Made by a program: the position numbers and the translations under genes. The notes below the pieces were generated by a model. It was not told the DNA's origin, did not search any database, and was given only the letters and a program-made list of their open reading frames with translations. This document shows positions 30,389 to 39,300 of a DNA stretch of 64,000 nt, one piece after another (the first letter of the stretch is position 1; every line of letters begins with the position of its first letter). This DNA is from an alpha proteobacterium AAP38 (GTDB lineage: Bacteria > Pseudomonadota > Alphaproteobacteria > Azospirillales > Azospirillaceae): contig LJHR01000004.1 of NCBI GenBank assembly GCA_001296005.1, positions 124,001 to 188,000 of the forward strand, given 5' to 3'.

Positions 30389-30826
30389 ATGACCGACCTG
30401 ACACTTCAGGACCGCCAATGGGAAATCGTCGGCAGCCTCTTGGGCCTGGCCGAACGCCCGGCATCTGACCTGGATGCCATGCGTCTGGTCCGCAACCGCT
30501 TCTCCCCCGACGTCATCGCCCGCCTGGGCCGTGCCGGGATTGATTTCGGCATCCTGCACCGCGTCATCCCCCGCCGCACCCTGGAACATCGCCGCCAGCG
30601 GCAGGAACCGCTAACCCAGGAAGAAAGCGAACGCGCCTACCGCGTCGCCAGCATTTTGGCCCTGGCCGAAACCGTGATGGGCGACCGGCAGAAGGCCCTG
30701 TCCTGGCTGACCTCCCCCAAGCGCAGCTTAGGCAACGAGGCTCCGATAGACCTTCTCGACACCGAACCCGGCGCACGGGCAGTAGAAGAACTGCTCTACA
30801 GCATCGACGAGGGCTACTTCGCGTGA
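30389..30826 (+). CDS. Xre/MbcA/ParS-family antitoxin
   Basis: The 145-residue protein starts MTDLTLQDRQWEIVG after GGAGG. A C-terminal DUF2384 toxin-binding region is visible (RAYRVASILALAETVMGDRQKALSWLTSPKRSLGNEAPIDLL, then EELLYSIDEGYFA), ending in the conserved short helix that inserts into RES toxins. The stop overlaps the toxin start by GTGA. It would neutralise the RES toxin and repress the operon. An in-frame ATG 13 codons upstream is less well placed. Confidence 0.85.
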   Translation: MTDLTLQDRQWEIVGSLLGLAERPASDLDAMRLVRNRFSPDVIARLGRAGIDFGILHRVIPRRTLEHRRQRQEPLTQEESERAYRVASILALAETVMGDRQKALSWLTSPKRSLGNEAPIDLLDTEPGARAVEELLYSIDEGYFA

Positions 30827-31269
30827 TCCTCTGGCGGATCAGCAACCATGCCGACCTGCGCGGCATTGGCGGTCTGAAAGCCGCCGGTCGCTGGCACAGC
30901 CGGGGCCGCCCCGTGGTATATCTGGCCGAAAGCCAGCCCGGCGCCTTGCTGGAGGTGTTGGTCCATATTGAGGTCACGCGGGTCGAGGACCTGCCCACCC
31001 ATTACACCCTGTTGAAAGTCGTCGGCGACGCCCCCATCACCGACTGCCCCGCCCTGCCCGACAATTGGGTGGAGAACTCGGCGGTCACACGGCGGGTTGG
31101 GGATGAATGGCTCGCCACGGGAGAAACCTGCCTGCTGCGCGTCCCCAGCGCCATCATCCCCGGCGTCTGGAACCTGCTCCTGAACCCGCTGCATGCAGAG
31201 GCGGGCGGGTTCAGGATTGAGGAGGCAATGCGGGTGCCGTTTGATCGGCGGTTGTTTGGAGGGGTGTAG
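30823..31269 (+). CDS. RES-domain toxin (NAD-degrading)
   Basis: The 148-residue protein has the RES order of motifs: LWRISN, GGRWHS-like AAGRWHSRGRPVVYLAES, then LLEVLVH and VGDEWL. RES toxins cleave NAD by phosphorolysis, stopping growth. It starts at GTG 30823 overlapping the antitoxin stop, the usual arrangement. Its 3' end is overlapped on the other strand by 59 bases of the low-GC gene at 31211-32620, whose insert begins right after this stop. Confidence 0.85.
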   Translation: MILWRISNHADLRGIGGLKAAGRWHSRGRPVVYLAESQPGALLEVLVHIEVTRVEDLPTHYTLLKVVGDAPITDCPALPDNWVENSAVTRRVGDEWLATGETCLLRVPSAIIPGVWNLLLNPLHAEAGGFRIEEAMRVPFDRRLFGGV

Positions 31270-32620
31270 AGCTCTCATCAGAGGACGTACCATTGACTTT
31301 ATATACAAATACCGCACTTCTGTTTCCCTTTATACATTCAGACAGAACAGAAATTACGCTGTCAACAGTGCAATAACGTGTACCGATCAAACCCTTTCTA
31401 TACAAACTTGTGAACTCATCGCTGCTAAGATTTCTTTTCATGGTTTCAGAGCATGCTTTTGGCGTTTCATTTCTTTTTGCGCAGGTAGAAATAAAGGAGT
31501 TCCATGCGGAAATCGGCACATACATACCGGGCATAGCCTGATTCCTGATAGGCTCAAAATTATGGGACTTAACAAAGTTGAACCAAAAATTGCAATTTAT
31601 AAATCGAAAATCCTCTAGTTCACTCCCACTCATTATTGACTCCCAGTCTTCAATATCAGAGCTATGCTTACTCATAGTTTCTATATCTTTTTTATAATTC
31701 CCGTCAGAAGATGGATAATATGAATATGCGGTCCCCTTTTTGTTTCTTTTCATCCTCTTATATTGTATAAAACAGAACGATTCTTCGTTTTCATTGTAGT
31801 ATACCATATCCACACCAAGAACATCTTCAACGGCATTACGATTTGCCATCGTTACCAGAATAGTATTATTCCCATCAGAAAATGCCCTGGTTTTAACGTT
31901 TACTGAGCCCAGAGATACGTAATCAACAAAGAACTTCGAGTCGTGATTTATAATGTCATCTTCAGTCATCATTTCTTCTGTGAACTCATTGTCAAAACCA
32001 TCAAGATACGTAGAACTGTCGGTGTATGAGTCATATTCCCAACCATCCTCATAGTTCGGAATCTTCACGTTAAAGGCTTTCAATGCAGAACGCAACGCAT
32101 CTTGCTGCTCTGAAAATAAACTAGATCTGTGTTTATCAGCATCAAAATCAATTCCATTAGCAATTCTTATCAATGTCTCTATTTTTTCTTTTATGATTTT
32201 ATTTTTTGCTACAATTTCCCTCAATATTGCATTAGCCACACCAAACTCTACGTTTGTTTCATTAGATGCAATATAACGGGAAACCAATGCTTTTGAAGAA
32301 TCGCTTGCATCTAAAAATTCAGATATTTGGGGGTCCCCCGACAATCTTACTAGACGTTTTATTTTAATACGAGACGTGCCTGTGCTTGGCGTTCCGGTCT
32401 TAACGCCAATGCCAATTGCGCTAATAGACCCCCGCTGAAAACCAACAAAGTACAATGCCACGTTTGGCGGATCTAGATCTGGAACAGAGACGGGATGAGT
32501 GAAATATCCGCGCACATTTAGACTATCTTTTATTGTCTTTACCTCTTCTTTTTGATCAAATTGTACATAAAATGCACGGTCATTTAAAGTTTCCTCTAAC
32601 TGCTCTTTCTTGTCAGTCAT
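31211..32620 (-). CDS. Low-GC gene for a probable PD-(D/E)XK nuclease (candidate defence protein)
   Basis: The 469-residue protein has much lower GC than its neighbours and a different amino-acid bias (Lys, Asn, Ser, Ile rich), so it was acquired horizontally. Residues 265-290 read EDVLGVDMVYYNENEESFCF and then IQYKRM. Glu265, Asp271 and Gln286-x-Lys288 match the PD-(D/E)XK active site as seen in Mrr-type restriction enzymes. No helicase or ATPase domain is present. AGGAG precedes the ATG. Its last 19 codons or so lie in GC-rich DNA antisense to the RES toxin gene, so the natural C-terminus may have been lost at the insertion junction. A role in defence is inference from fold, foreign origin and the adjacent toxin-antitoxin pair. 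Confidence 0.6.
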   Translation of the reverse strand: MTDKKEQLEETLNDRAFYVQFDQKEEVKTIKDSLNVRGYFTHPVSVPDLDPPNVALYFVGFQRGSISAIGIGVKTGTPSTGTSRIKIKRLVRLSGDPQISEFLDASDSSKALVSRYIASNETNVEFGVANAILREIVAKNKIIKEKIETLIRIANGIDFDADKHRSSLFSEQQDALRSALKAFNVKIPNYEDGWEYDSYTDSSTYLDGFDNEFTEEMMTEDDIINHDSKFFVDYVSLGSVNVKTRAFSDGNNTILVTMANRNAVEDVLGVDMVYYNENEESFCFIQYKRMKRNKKGTAYSYYPSSDGNYKKDIETMSKHSSDIEDWESIMSGSELEDFRFINCNFWFNFVKSHNFEPIRNQAMPGMYVPISAWNSFISTCAKRNETPKACSETMKRNLSSDEFTSLYRKGLIGTRYCTVDSVISVLSECIKGNRSAVFVYKVNGTSSDESSTPLQTTADQTAPALPPQS

Positions 32621-32950
32621 GGGATTCTCCTGCGGATCGTAAAATTGAAAATTTTTATGAGCAACATACAGATATTAGCCCTTGTATCATTTTTCAAGGA
32701 AGGTTTGGCCTAGTGCACTTGCAACTTTCACAAAATGATATCACCATCTAAACAAATGCTTACAGTTTATTGGCTCCCTAGTGTGTGAAGCAGAGAGCTT
32801 AAATGCAGAATTGTGGCATACATCACCTCATCCATGATAGGCTTTTCATCCTATCAACCACCCCGGCACCGCCCCCATGCACGCCGCCCCTCCTGTGCCC
32901 CATCCCCCAGCAATGCGGCGTCCATTCCACGCCATCCTCACCCCCATCTG
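32621..32950. other. AT-rich to GC-rich transition at the right end of the insert
   Basis: AT-rich, gene-free DNA carrying the upstream region of the nuclease gene (32621-32760). A hairpin CCTTG/CAAGG lies near 32680-32700. At 32836-32855 GATAGG and CCTATC form a hairpin just where base composition jumps to high GC. No direct repeat or integrase gene marks the edges. Confidence 0.5.
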
Positions 32951-33171
32951 CAGTGAAACATCCTATCGCACGCTGTTGCACAGCGTTGCGCAAGGGGCAC
33001 TGCGCCCCGCCAGTGAGACACGAAATCCCTGTTTCACAAGGTTGCACAGGTCCCACCCACCCTGCCGCGTCGTGTGCACCATCGGGCGTCGGCATGTTTC
33101 ACAGGGTTGCGCAGGCGCACCGTCCCGCCCCGCAACAGAGACGCATTTCATGTTCCACAGCGTTGCACAGG
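32951..33171. repeat. Array of four imperfect ~60-bp repeats
   Basis: The 21-bp core TGTTTCACAGGGTTGCGCAGG and relatives occur at 32974-32994, 33030-33050, 33095-33115 and 33151-33171 (spacing 56, 65 and 56). At least two units are preceded by CAGTGARACA (32951, 33011), which contains the reverse complement of TGTTTCAC, so each unit can fold. Single relatives appear at 52380-52396 and 52475-52488. The rest of the stretch to 33377 shows no gene. Confidence 0.7.
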
Positions 33172-33377
33172 CCCGCCCCACCCCCGCCCCCACCAAATTC
33201 CCACGCCCACCCCGCTTTAGCCATGGCCGCAGTGCAGCATGGGGCGTAGCATGGTTCTCGCGTCCCTGGTCGGGTCGGGCGTGGTTATCGGGGTCGCCGT
33301 GGGCGGGTGCCGGTCATCAAGACAGCAGGGGGAACCTTTCCGCTTGTCCGGCAGACATTTCCGACCAAGGGGGCGGC

Positions 33378-34187
33378 ATGCCGCGCATCCATCTGGGTTG
33401 CCAGTTGACCTATGATTTCCCGCACGAAACGGCCATGATCGTCATGCTGAACGTGCATTACTCGCGCGTGGCGCAGCTGGAGCGGCCCGATCACCTGATC
33501 ACCCAGCCGGCGGTGCCCATCACGTCGTACCGTGACAGTTTCGGCAATTGGTGTTCGCGCCTGCTGGCCCCGGCGGGGCGGCTGGTGCTGGGCACCGACA
33601 GTGTGATCCGCGATGATGGCTTGCCCGATCCCGTCGATTATTCCGCCGTGCAGCATGCGGTGCAGGATTTGCCCGCCGACACGCTGCTCTATCTGCTGCC
33701 CAGCCGCTATTGCGAGACGGATAATCTGTCGGCGGAGGCCTGGCGGCTATTCGCCGGCGCGCCCATGGGCTGGGGCCGGGTGCAGGCCATCTGCGATTTT
33801 GTGCATCACCATATCCGCTTCGGCTATGAACATTCCCGCCCCACCCGCACCGCGTCGGAGGCCTATGCGGAGCGTCGCGGCGTCTGCCGGGATTATGCGC
33901 ATCTGGCGGTCGCCTTCTGCCGCGCCATGAACATCCCCGCCCGTTACTGCACCGGCTATATCAGCGATATCGGACAGCCGCCGCCCTATGCGGAGATGGA
34001 TTTTGCCGCCTGGATAGAGGTGTATCTGGGCGGGCGCTGGCACGTGTTCGACCCGCGCAATAATCAGCGGCGCATCGGCCGCATCCTGATCGCCACGGGC
34101 CGCGACGCCGCCGATGTGCCCCTGACCCACACGTTCGGGGCCAACACGCTAGCCGGGTTCAAGGTCTGGACCGACCCCCTCCCATGA
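33378..34187 (+). CDS. Transglutaminase-like cysteine protease/peptidase family protein
   Basis: The 269-residue protein has an N-terminal beta domain (LTYDFPHETAMIVMLNVHYS) and a transglutaminase core with Cys170 (ERRGVCRDYAHLA), His222 and Asp225 (RWHVFDPRNN), the full catalytic triad. The family includes putative peptidases and amide-cleaving enzymes, not true crosslinking enzymes in most bacteria. AAGGGGGC precedes the ATG at 33378; the frame is open for 167 codons upstream through the repeat array, which is not coding. No signal peptide, so cytoplasmic. Confidence 0.85.
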   Translation: MPRIHLGCQLTYDFPHETAMIVMLNVHYSRVAQLERPDHLITQPAVPITSYRDSFGNWCSRLLAPAGRLVLGTDSVIRDDGLPDPVDYSAVQHAVQDLPADTLLYLLPSRYCETDNLSAEAWRLFAGAPMGWGRVQAICDFVHHHIRFGYEHSRPTRTASEAYAERRGVCRDYAHLAVAFCRAMNIPARYCTGYISDIGQPPPYAEMDFAAWIEVYLGGRWHVFDPRNNQRRIGRILIATGRDAADVPLTHTFGANTLAGFKVWTDPLP

Positions 34188-34189
34188 TG

Positions 34190-34837
34190 TCACCGCTCCG
34201 CCATCGCCAGCTTCACGGCCAGCCCCACAAAGACCAGCCCCGCCACCCGGTTCAGCAGCACCTGCCCCCGGTCGGATGCGCGCAGCCAGCGGCTGATCCC
34301 GCCGGCGGCAAAGGCGATGGTGGAGAAGGCGGCAAGGGCCGACAGGATGAACAATCCGCCCAGCGCGAACATCTGCGCCGTCACGCTGCCGCGGTCGGGG
34401 GCCGTGAATTGCGGCAGGAAGGCCAGGAAGAAGATGGCGACCTTGGGGTTGGTGATGTTCATCAGGATGCCGCGCCGGTACAGCCGGCCCCATTCGCCCG
34501 GTGCCTCCGCCACCCCCTGGCCCAGCGCCTCCGGCTTGGCCCGGAACGCACCCCAGGCCAGATACAGCAGGTACAGCGCGCCCACGATCTTCAGGCCGGT
34601 AAAGGCCAGGGCCGAGGTCTGGAAAATCACCGCCACACCCAGCGCCACCGCCGCCGTATGCACGATCAGCCCGGTACACAGGCCCAAGGTCACCACCACA
34701 CCCTTCCACGGCCCCTTCAGCGCCGATTGTGTCAAGACGAACAGATTGTCGGGTCCGGGCGCAAAGGCCAGCAGCAACGCCGCCGTGACGAAGGTGACCA
34801 TCGTGTCAAAGGGCAGAAGGTCGAACAGGGTCGGCAT
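34190..34837 (-). CDS. LysE/RhtB family amino-acid exporter
   Basis: The 215-residue integral membrane protein has six hydrophobic segments and the family signature FAPGPDNLFVLTQSALKGPWKG near the N-terminus, plus AFRAKPEALGQGVAE and NITNPKVAIFFLAFLPQF in the middle. It exports an amino acid or small solute; specificity is unknown. It is divergent from the MarR gene and its start is 104 bases from the palindrome at 34941, so MarR probably controls both. Confidence 0.88.
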   Translation of the reverse strand: MPTLFDLLPFDTMVTFVTAALLLAFAPGPDNLFVLTQSALKGPWKGVVVTLGLCTGLIVHTAAVALGVAVIFQTSALAFTGLKIVGALYLLYLAWGAFRAKPEALGQGVAEAPGEWGRLYRRGILMNITNPKVAIFFLAFLPQFTAPDRGSVTAQMFALGGLFILSALAAFSTIAFAAGGISRWLRASDRGQVLLNRVAGLVFVGLAVKLAMAER

Positions 34838-34940
34838 GGGCGGCGGGCTTTCCGGATGGGCGTGGGCGACGGCTTTCTTGATAACAGCTCCCCCGGCCGC
34901 CGCACAGGGCGGTTGATCGGGCGTGGCCCGACGGCTAGTT

Positions 34941-34956
34941 TCCTTGTCAACAAGGA
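34941..34956. promoter_or_regulatory. Palindrome overlapping the marR Shine-Dalgarno
   Basis: TCCTTGTCAACAAGGA is a perfect inverted repeat (7 bp arms, 2 bp spacer). Its right arm contains the AAGGA of the Shine-Dalgarno of the MarR gene starting at 34964. This matches a MarR-type operator in size and position, suggesting autorepression and control of the divergent exporter. Confidence 0.5.
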
Positions 34957-34963
34957 GGATGCG

Positions 34964-35425
34964 ATGCTGACCGACAAGGCCCCCGCCGGCTTGCAGGATC
35001 ATCTAGGTTACTGGCTGCGGCTGGTCTCCAACCATGTCTCCGCCGCCTTTGCCCGCCGGCTGGACGGACAGGGGGTGACGGTAGCGGAATGGGTGATGCT
35101 GCGGGAGTTGCATGGCGCCGCCCCCCTGCCCCCGTCGCGGCTGGCCGACCGCATGGGCATGACGCGCGGGGCCATATCCAAGCTGGCCGACCGGCTGCTG
35201 GACAAGGGCTTGCTGGCCCGCACCGCCGACCCCGATGATGGCCGCGCCCACACCCTTTCCCTGACCGATGCCGGTTGTGTCCTGGTGCCCACCCTGGCCC
35301 GGCTTGCCGATCAGAACGAGGCGGAGTTCTTCGCCATCCTGACGGCGGCGGAGAAGGAAGCGGTGGAGGCGGCGCTGCGCCGGGTGGTGGCCCATCGCGG
35401 CCTGACCGGGATGCCCGTCAGCTGA
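34964..35425 (+). CDS. MarR-family transcriptional regulator
   Basis: The 153-residue protein has the MarR winged helix: LPPSRLADRMGMTRGAISKLADRLLDKGLLARTADPDDGRAHTLSLTDAG, with the wing DPDDGRAHTL. AAGGAGGA precedes the ATG. It is divergent from the LysE exporter; the likely ligand is the exported compound or a related aromatic (inference). Confidence 0.92.
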   Translation: MLTDKAPAGLQDHLGYWLRLVSNHVSAAFARRLDGQGVTVAEWVMLRELHGAAPLPPSRLADRMGMTRGAISKLADRLLDKGLLARTADPDDGRAHTLSLTDAGCVLVPTLARLADQNEAEFFAILTAAEKEAVEAALRRVVAHRGLTGMPVS

Positions 35426-35445
35426 TGCCGGTCCGGCTATTGGCA

Positions 35446-35474
35446 TGACCGGATTGGTCAGGACATTAACCAAT
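35446..35474. promoter_or_regulatory. Overlapping palindromes upstream of the GntR gene
   Basis: TGACCGGATTGGTCA (35446-35460) and ATTGGT...ACCAAT (35453-35474) are overlapping inverted repeats. GntR/FadR-type operators often contain TNGT...ACNA, so this is a plausible autoregulatory site about 65 bases before the ATG. Confidence 0.4.
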
Positions 35475-35540
35475 GCGGTTGGCGCCCGCCTGCTGGTTGC
35501 GCTATCATCTGCTCCCCATCGACCAGAAGCCCCTATCGCC

Positions 35541-36308
35541 ATGACCTCGCAGAACGACGGCCGCAAGCTTTACCAGAAAGTCGTCACGGCCATCTCCACC
35601 GCCATCCAGTCCGGCACCTACAAGCCCGGTCAGCGCCTGCCGCCCGAACGTGATCTGGCGGAGGAGTTCGAGGTGAGCCGCCCCACGGTGCGTGAGGCGA
35701 TGATCGCGCTGGACATCATGGGGCTGATTGAGGCACGTCACGGGTCGGGCATCTATGTCACCAACCGCCGGCCCGAGGGGGCGGTGGCCGCCGCCGCCCA
35801 GGACCTGGATATCGGCGCCTTCGAACTGACCGAGGCGCGGCGCCTGTTCGAGGGAGAGGCAGCAGCGCTCGCTGCCACGACCATCACGGATGCGGAACTG
35901 GCGGAACTGGATGTCATCCTGGCCGACATGGCCGACGAAAATCTGAAAAACGTGTCGGGCGAAAAGGCCGACCGCCGCTTCCATGTCGCTATCGCCAAAA
36001 GTACACGCAACAGCGCCATCACGCTGGTGGTCGAAACCCTGTGGGATGTGCGTGACAAGTCACCTTTGTGCCGGACCATGCTGGAGCGGTCGCGTGAGGT
36101 GGGGGTGCGCCCCCTGATCGATGACCATCGCGATATTGTCGATGCGCTGCGCAGCCGCGACCCACGCAAGGCCCGCGCCGCCATGCATCACCATCTGGGT
36201 ACCGTCATCGAAAACCTGCTGACCGCCACGGAGCTGGAGGCGTTGCAGCGCGCCCAGATGGAGGTCGCAGCCAAGCGCACCGAATTCGCCCGCCGCGCCG
36301 CTATTTAG
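35541..36308 (+). CDS. GntR-family regulator, FadR/FCD subfamily
   Basis: The 255-residue protein has an N-terminal winged helix (YKPGQRLPPERDLAEEFEVSRPTVREAMIALDIMGLIEARHGSGIYV) and a helical FCD ligand domain in which Asp/His residues (for example DRRFHVAIAKSTRN, DDHRDIVDAL, HHHLG) can bind a metal and a carboxylate ligand. The FCD form suggests a sugar acid or hexuronate effector. The start at 35541 lies 32 codons into a longer open frame. It is convergent with the octapeptide-repeat gene, 22 bases apart. Confidence 0.9.
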   Translation: MTSQNDGRKLYQKVVTAISTAIQSGTYKPGQRLPPERDLAEEFEVSRPTVREAMIALDIMGLIEARHGSGIYVTNRRPEGAVAAAAQDLDIGAFELTEARRLFEGEAAALAATTITDAELAELDVILADMADENLKNVSGEKADRRFHVAIAKSTRNSAITLVVETLWDVRDKSPLCRTMLERSREVGVRPLIDDHRDIVDALRSRDPRKARAAMHHHLGTVIENLLTATELEALQRAQMEVAAKRTEFARRAAI

Positions 36309-36330
36309 CGGCTTCAAGGGCCTCTTCACA

Positions 36331-39300
36331 TCACGCCACCGCGTCCTGAAGCGCCTGCTGCTGCTCCGCCGTCATGCCCGACACCTGGGCCGGGGTGAAG
36401 GCGGAAATCTGGGTCGTGGACATGGAGTGGATCTGATAGGTGGACAGGGACACAATCTGACCGCTGGTCAGACCCGCCACCTGCGCCGCCGTCACACCGG
36501 TGATCTGCAGGGCGCTCAACTGCCCCACCTGTGCGGGGGTCAGGCTGCCGGTCTGGGTGGTGGACATGGCGGCGATCTGCCCCGGCGTCAGCTGTGCGAA
36601 CTGTGCGGTGGTCAGGGACTGCAGCTGCGTTCCCGACAGGTTGGCGACCTGGGCATTGCTGATCCCGCCAATCTGCCCTGGCGACAGGGCTGCAATCTGC
36701 TGGTTCGTCATGCCGCGCAGCTGCACCCGCAGCAGGCCCGACAGCTGACCGGCGCTGAGGCCGCCGACCGCGCCCGTAGTCATCGACTGCACCTGTTCCA
36801 CCGACAGGGCCTGAAGCTGGGCATTGCTCATGCTCGCCACCTGGGTGGAAGACAGCACGGCGATATGACCGTTGCTGAGCCCCGCCAGCGCCGACGGCGC
36901 CAGCGCCCCCAGCTGATCCGCCGACAGGGCGGAGATCTGGGTGGTCAGCATCGACCCCAGCTGTGTGGAGGTCATGCGGCTGAGGAAGGTGGTGGCCAGA
37001 CCCGACAGCTGGGTGCTGGACAGCTGGTCGAACTGCAGGCCCGTGATGGAGGCCTGCTGCGTGGCGCTCATCTCGTTCAGGCGGCTGGCCGTCAACTGGC
37101 CCAACTGCGCCGGCGACAGGGCGGCGATCTGGGTCGGGGTCACGGCGCCGAACTGTGTGCTGGTCAGGGCGTTCAGCTGCGATCCCGACAGCACACCCAC
37201 CTGCTGCGTGCTGAGTGCAGCGACAAAGCCGGCGGACAGGCCCTTGATCTGGTTGGCGTCCAAGACCGCAACCTTGTCATTGCTCAGGTAGGCCGCCTGC
37301 GTCGCCGTCAGGCCGCCCAGCTGCGTGGAGGTCAGGGAGGCGATCTCCGTGGTGGTGAAGGCCTGGATCTGGGCCTGCGTCAGGGCGCCGATCTGGCCCG
37401 CCGTCATGGAGGACAGGCGGCCACTGGCGATGGCGTGGAACTTGGTGGCATCCAGCGCCGCTGTCTGATCCGCCGTCAGGGCCGCCACCTGCTGCGTGCT
37501 CAACGCCGCGATCTGGGTGGTGGACAGGGCGTTCAGCAGGCCCGACGACATGCCGCTGATCACCGACGGCTGAATGGCGGCGATCTGGGTATTGGACAGC
37601 CGGCTGATCTGGTCGGTGGACAGGGCGTTCACCTGGGCGGCGGTCATGCCCCCCATTTGGGTGGCGCTCAGCATGATCAGCCGTTCATTATCCATGCCGG
37701 ACAGCTGCGAGGCCGGAATGGCCTTGATGTGGGCGGCTGACAGGGCGCCGATCTGTGCGGAGGTCATGTTGTTGAGCTGCGGGTGACGCAGGCCGGCGGC
37801 GGCAGCGGTGCTGATCCCCCCGATCTGAGCCGGCGACATCACATGGAACTGGAACTCCGAGAAGCTGCCGATATGGGCGCTGCCCAGCGCCGCGAACTGT
37901 CCGACGCTCATCGCCTGGATCTGGTCAGCACGCAGCATCGGCATGGTCACCGGATCGATGGCGGCGAACTGCGCCGGCGACAGGGCCTTGACCTGATCTT
38001 CCGTCAGGGCGTCCACCTGTTCGCTGCCGAAACCGGCCATCTGTGCCGTGGTCAGCACGCTGATCTGTGACGGGGTCAAGCCCTGCAAACGGTCGGCGGA
38101 CAGGGACCCGATCTGCCCCGCTGTCAGGCCGGCAATGGCCGCTGTCGGCAGCAATCCGATCTGATCGGGGCGGAACCCCGACAATTGATCCGGGCTGAGG
38201 GAGGCCAGCTGTGCCGCCGTGAAACCGCCCATCTGCGTGGCCGTCAGGCCGCCCAGCTGTTCGCGCGACAGGGCATCCATCTGGTCCGGCGACAGGCCGG
38301 CAATCTGTGGTGCCGTCATCCCGCTCAACAGTTCCGGGTTCAGGTTGCGCAACTGGTCCGCCGTCATGCCACCAAGGGCGCTGGGCGACAGTTCGGCAAA
38401 TTTTGCCACGGTCAGCTGATTGATATGGCCAGCATTCAGAACAGACACCTGATCCGCCTTCAATCCGCGCAACTGCGCCACGCTGAGGCTGCCGAACTGT
38501 TCCGCGCCCAGAGCCGAGATGCGGTTCAGGCTCAACCCGCCAATCTGGGCGGGGGTCAGGTTGCTCAGCTGATCGGCGGAAATGCCGGCAAAGCGGCTGT
38601 CGGTGAAGGCGTTCAGCTGCTCCACCGTCAGGCCCGAAATCTGCGACGGGGTCAGGCCGCCGAACTGTTCATCAGACAGGGTGGACAGGAAAAGGCCGTT
38701 CATCCCCGCCACCTGGCCTGTGGACATGGCCGCGATCTGTTCCGGGCGCAGGGCCTTTATCTGCAATTCGCCCAGACTGTTCAGCTGCCCGACCGTCAGG
38801 GCCTTCACCTGATTGGTCGACAGGTCGGCAATCTGGGTCGGCGTCAGACGGCCGATACGTTCCTCGGAAAGTCCGGCCAGCTGCGTCCCTGTCAGGCCCA
38901 TCATCTGTTCAGGCGTCAGGGCCGCCAGCTGCTCACCATTCATGGCGTTCAGCTGCGTCGCCGACAGTTCGGCCAGCTGCGCCGGGGTCAGGCCCGCGGC
39001 CTGATCATTGGTCAGCAGCGATATCTGATCGGTTGTCAGGCCCTTCACCTGAGCCACCGACATCTGGCTGATCTGTTCGGGCGTCAGGGCCGTGATCTCT
39101 TCGGCCTGCAGAACCGCGATCTGGGCCGATGACAGACTTTTGATCTGGGCCGCCGACAGGCTGGCGATCTGGTCGCCAGTCAGGGCGGATATCTGGGTGG
39201 TGGTCAGGCTGCTGATGCCGGTCGTGGTCATGCCGGCCAGCTGCGTTGTCGTCAGGCTGCCGATCTGATCGGCGGTCATGCCCTTGACCTGGGTGCCGGA

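Noticed and set aside
32951-33171. CRISPR array
   Set aside because: Repeats are too diverged, spacing and units share sequence, and there are no cas genes.
32803-33249. 148-codon frame over the repeat array, and the upstream 167 codons of the transglutaminase frame
   Set aside because: The frame reads through intergenic repeats in Pro/His-rich low complexity; the true start has a Shine-Dalgarno at 33378.
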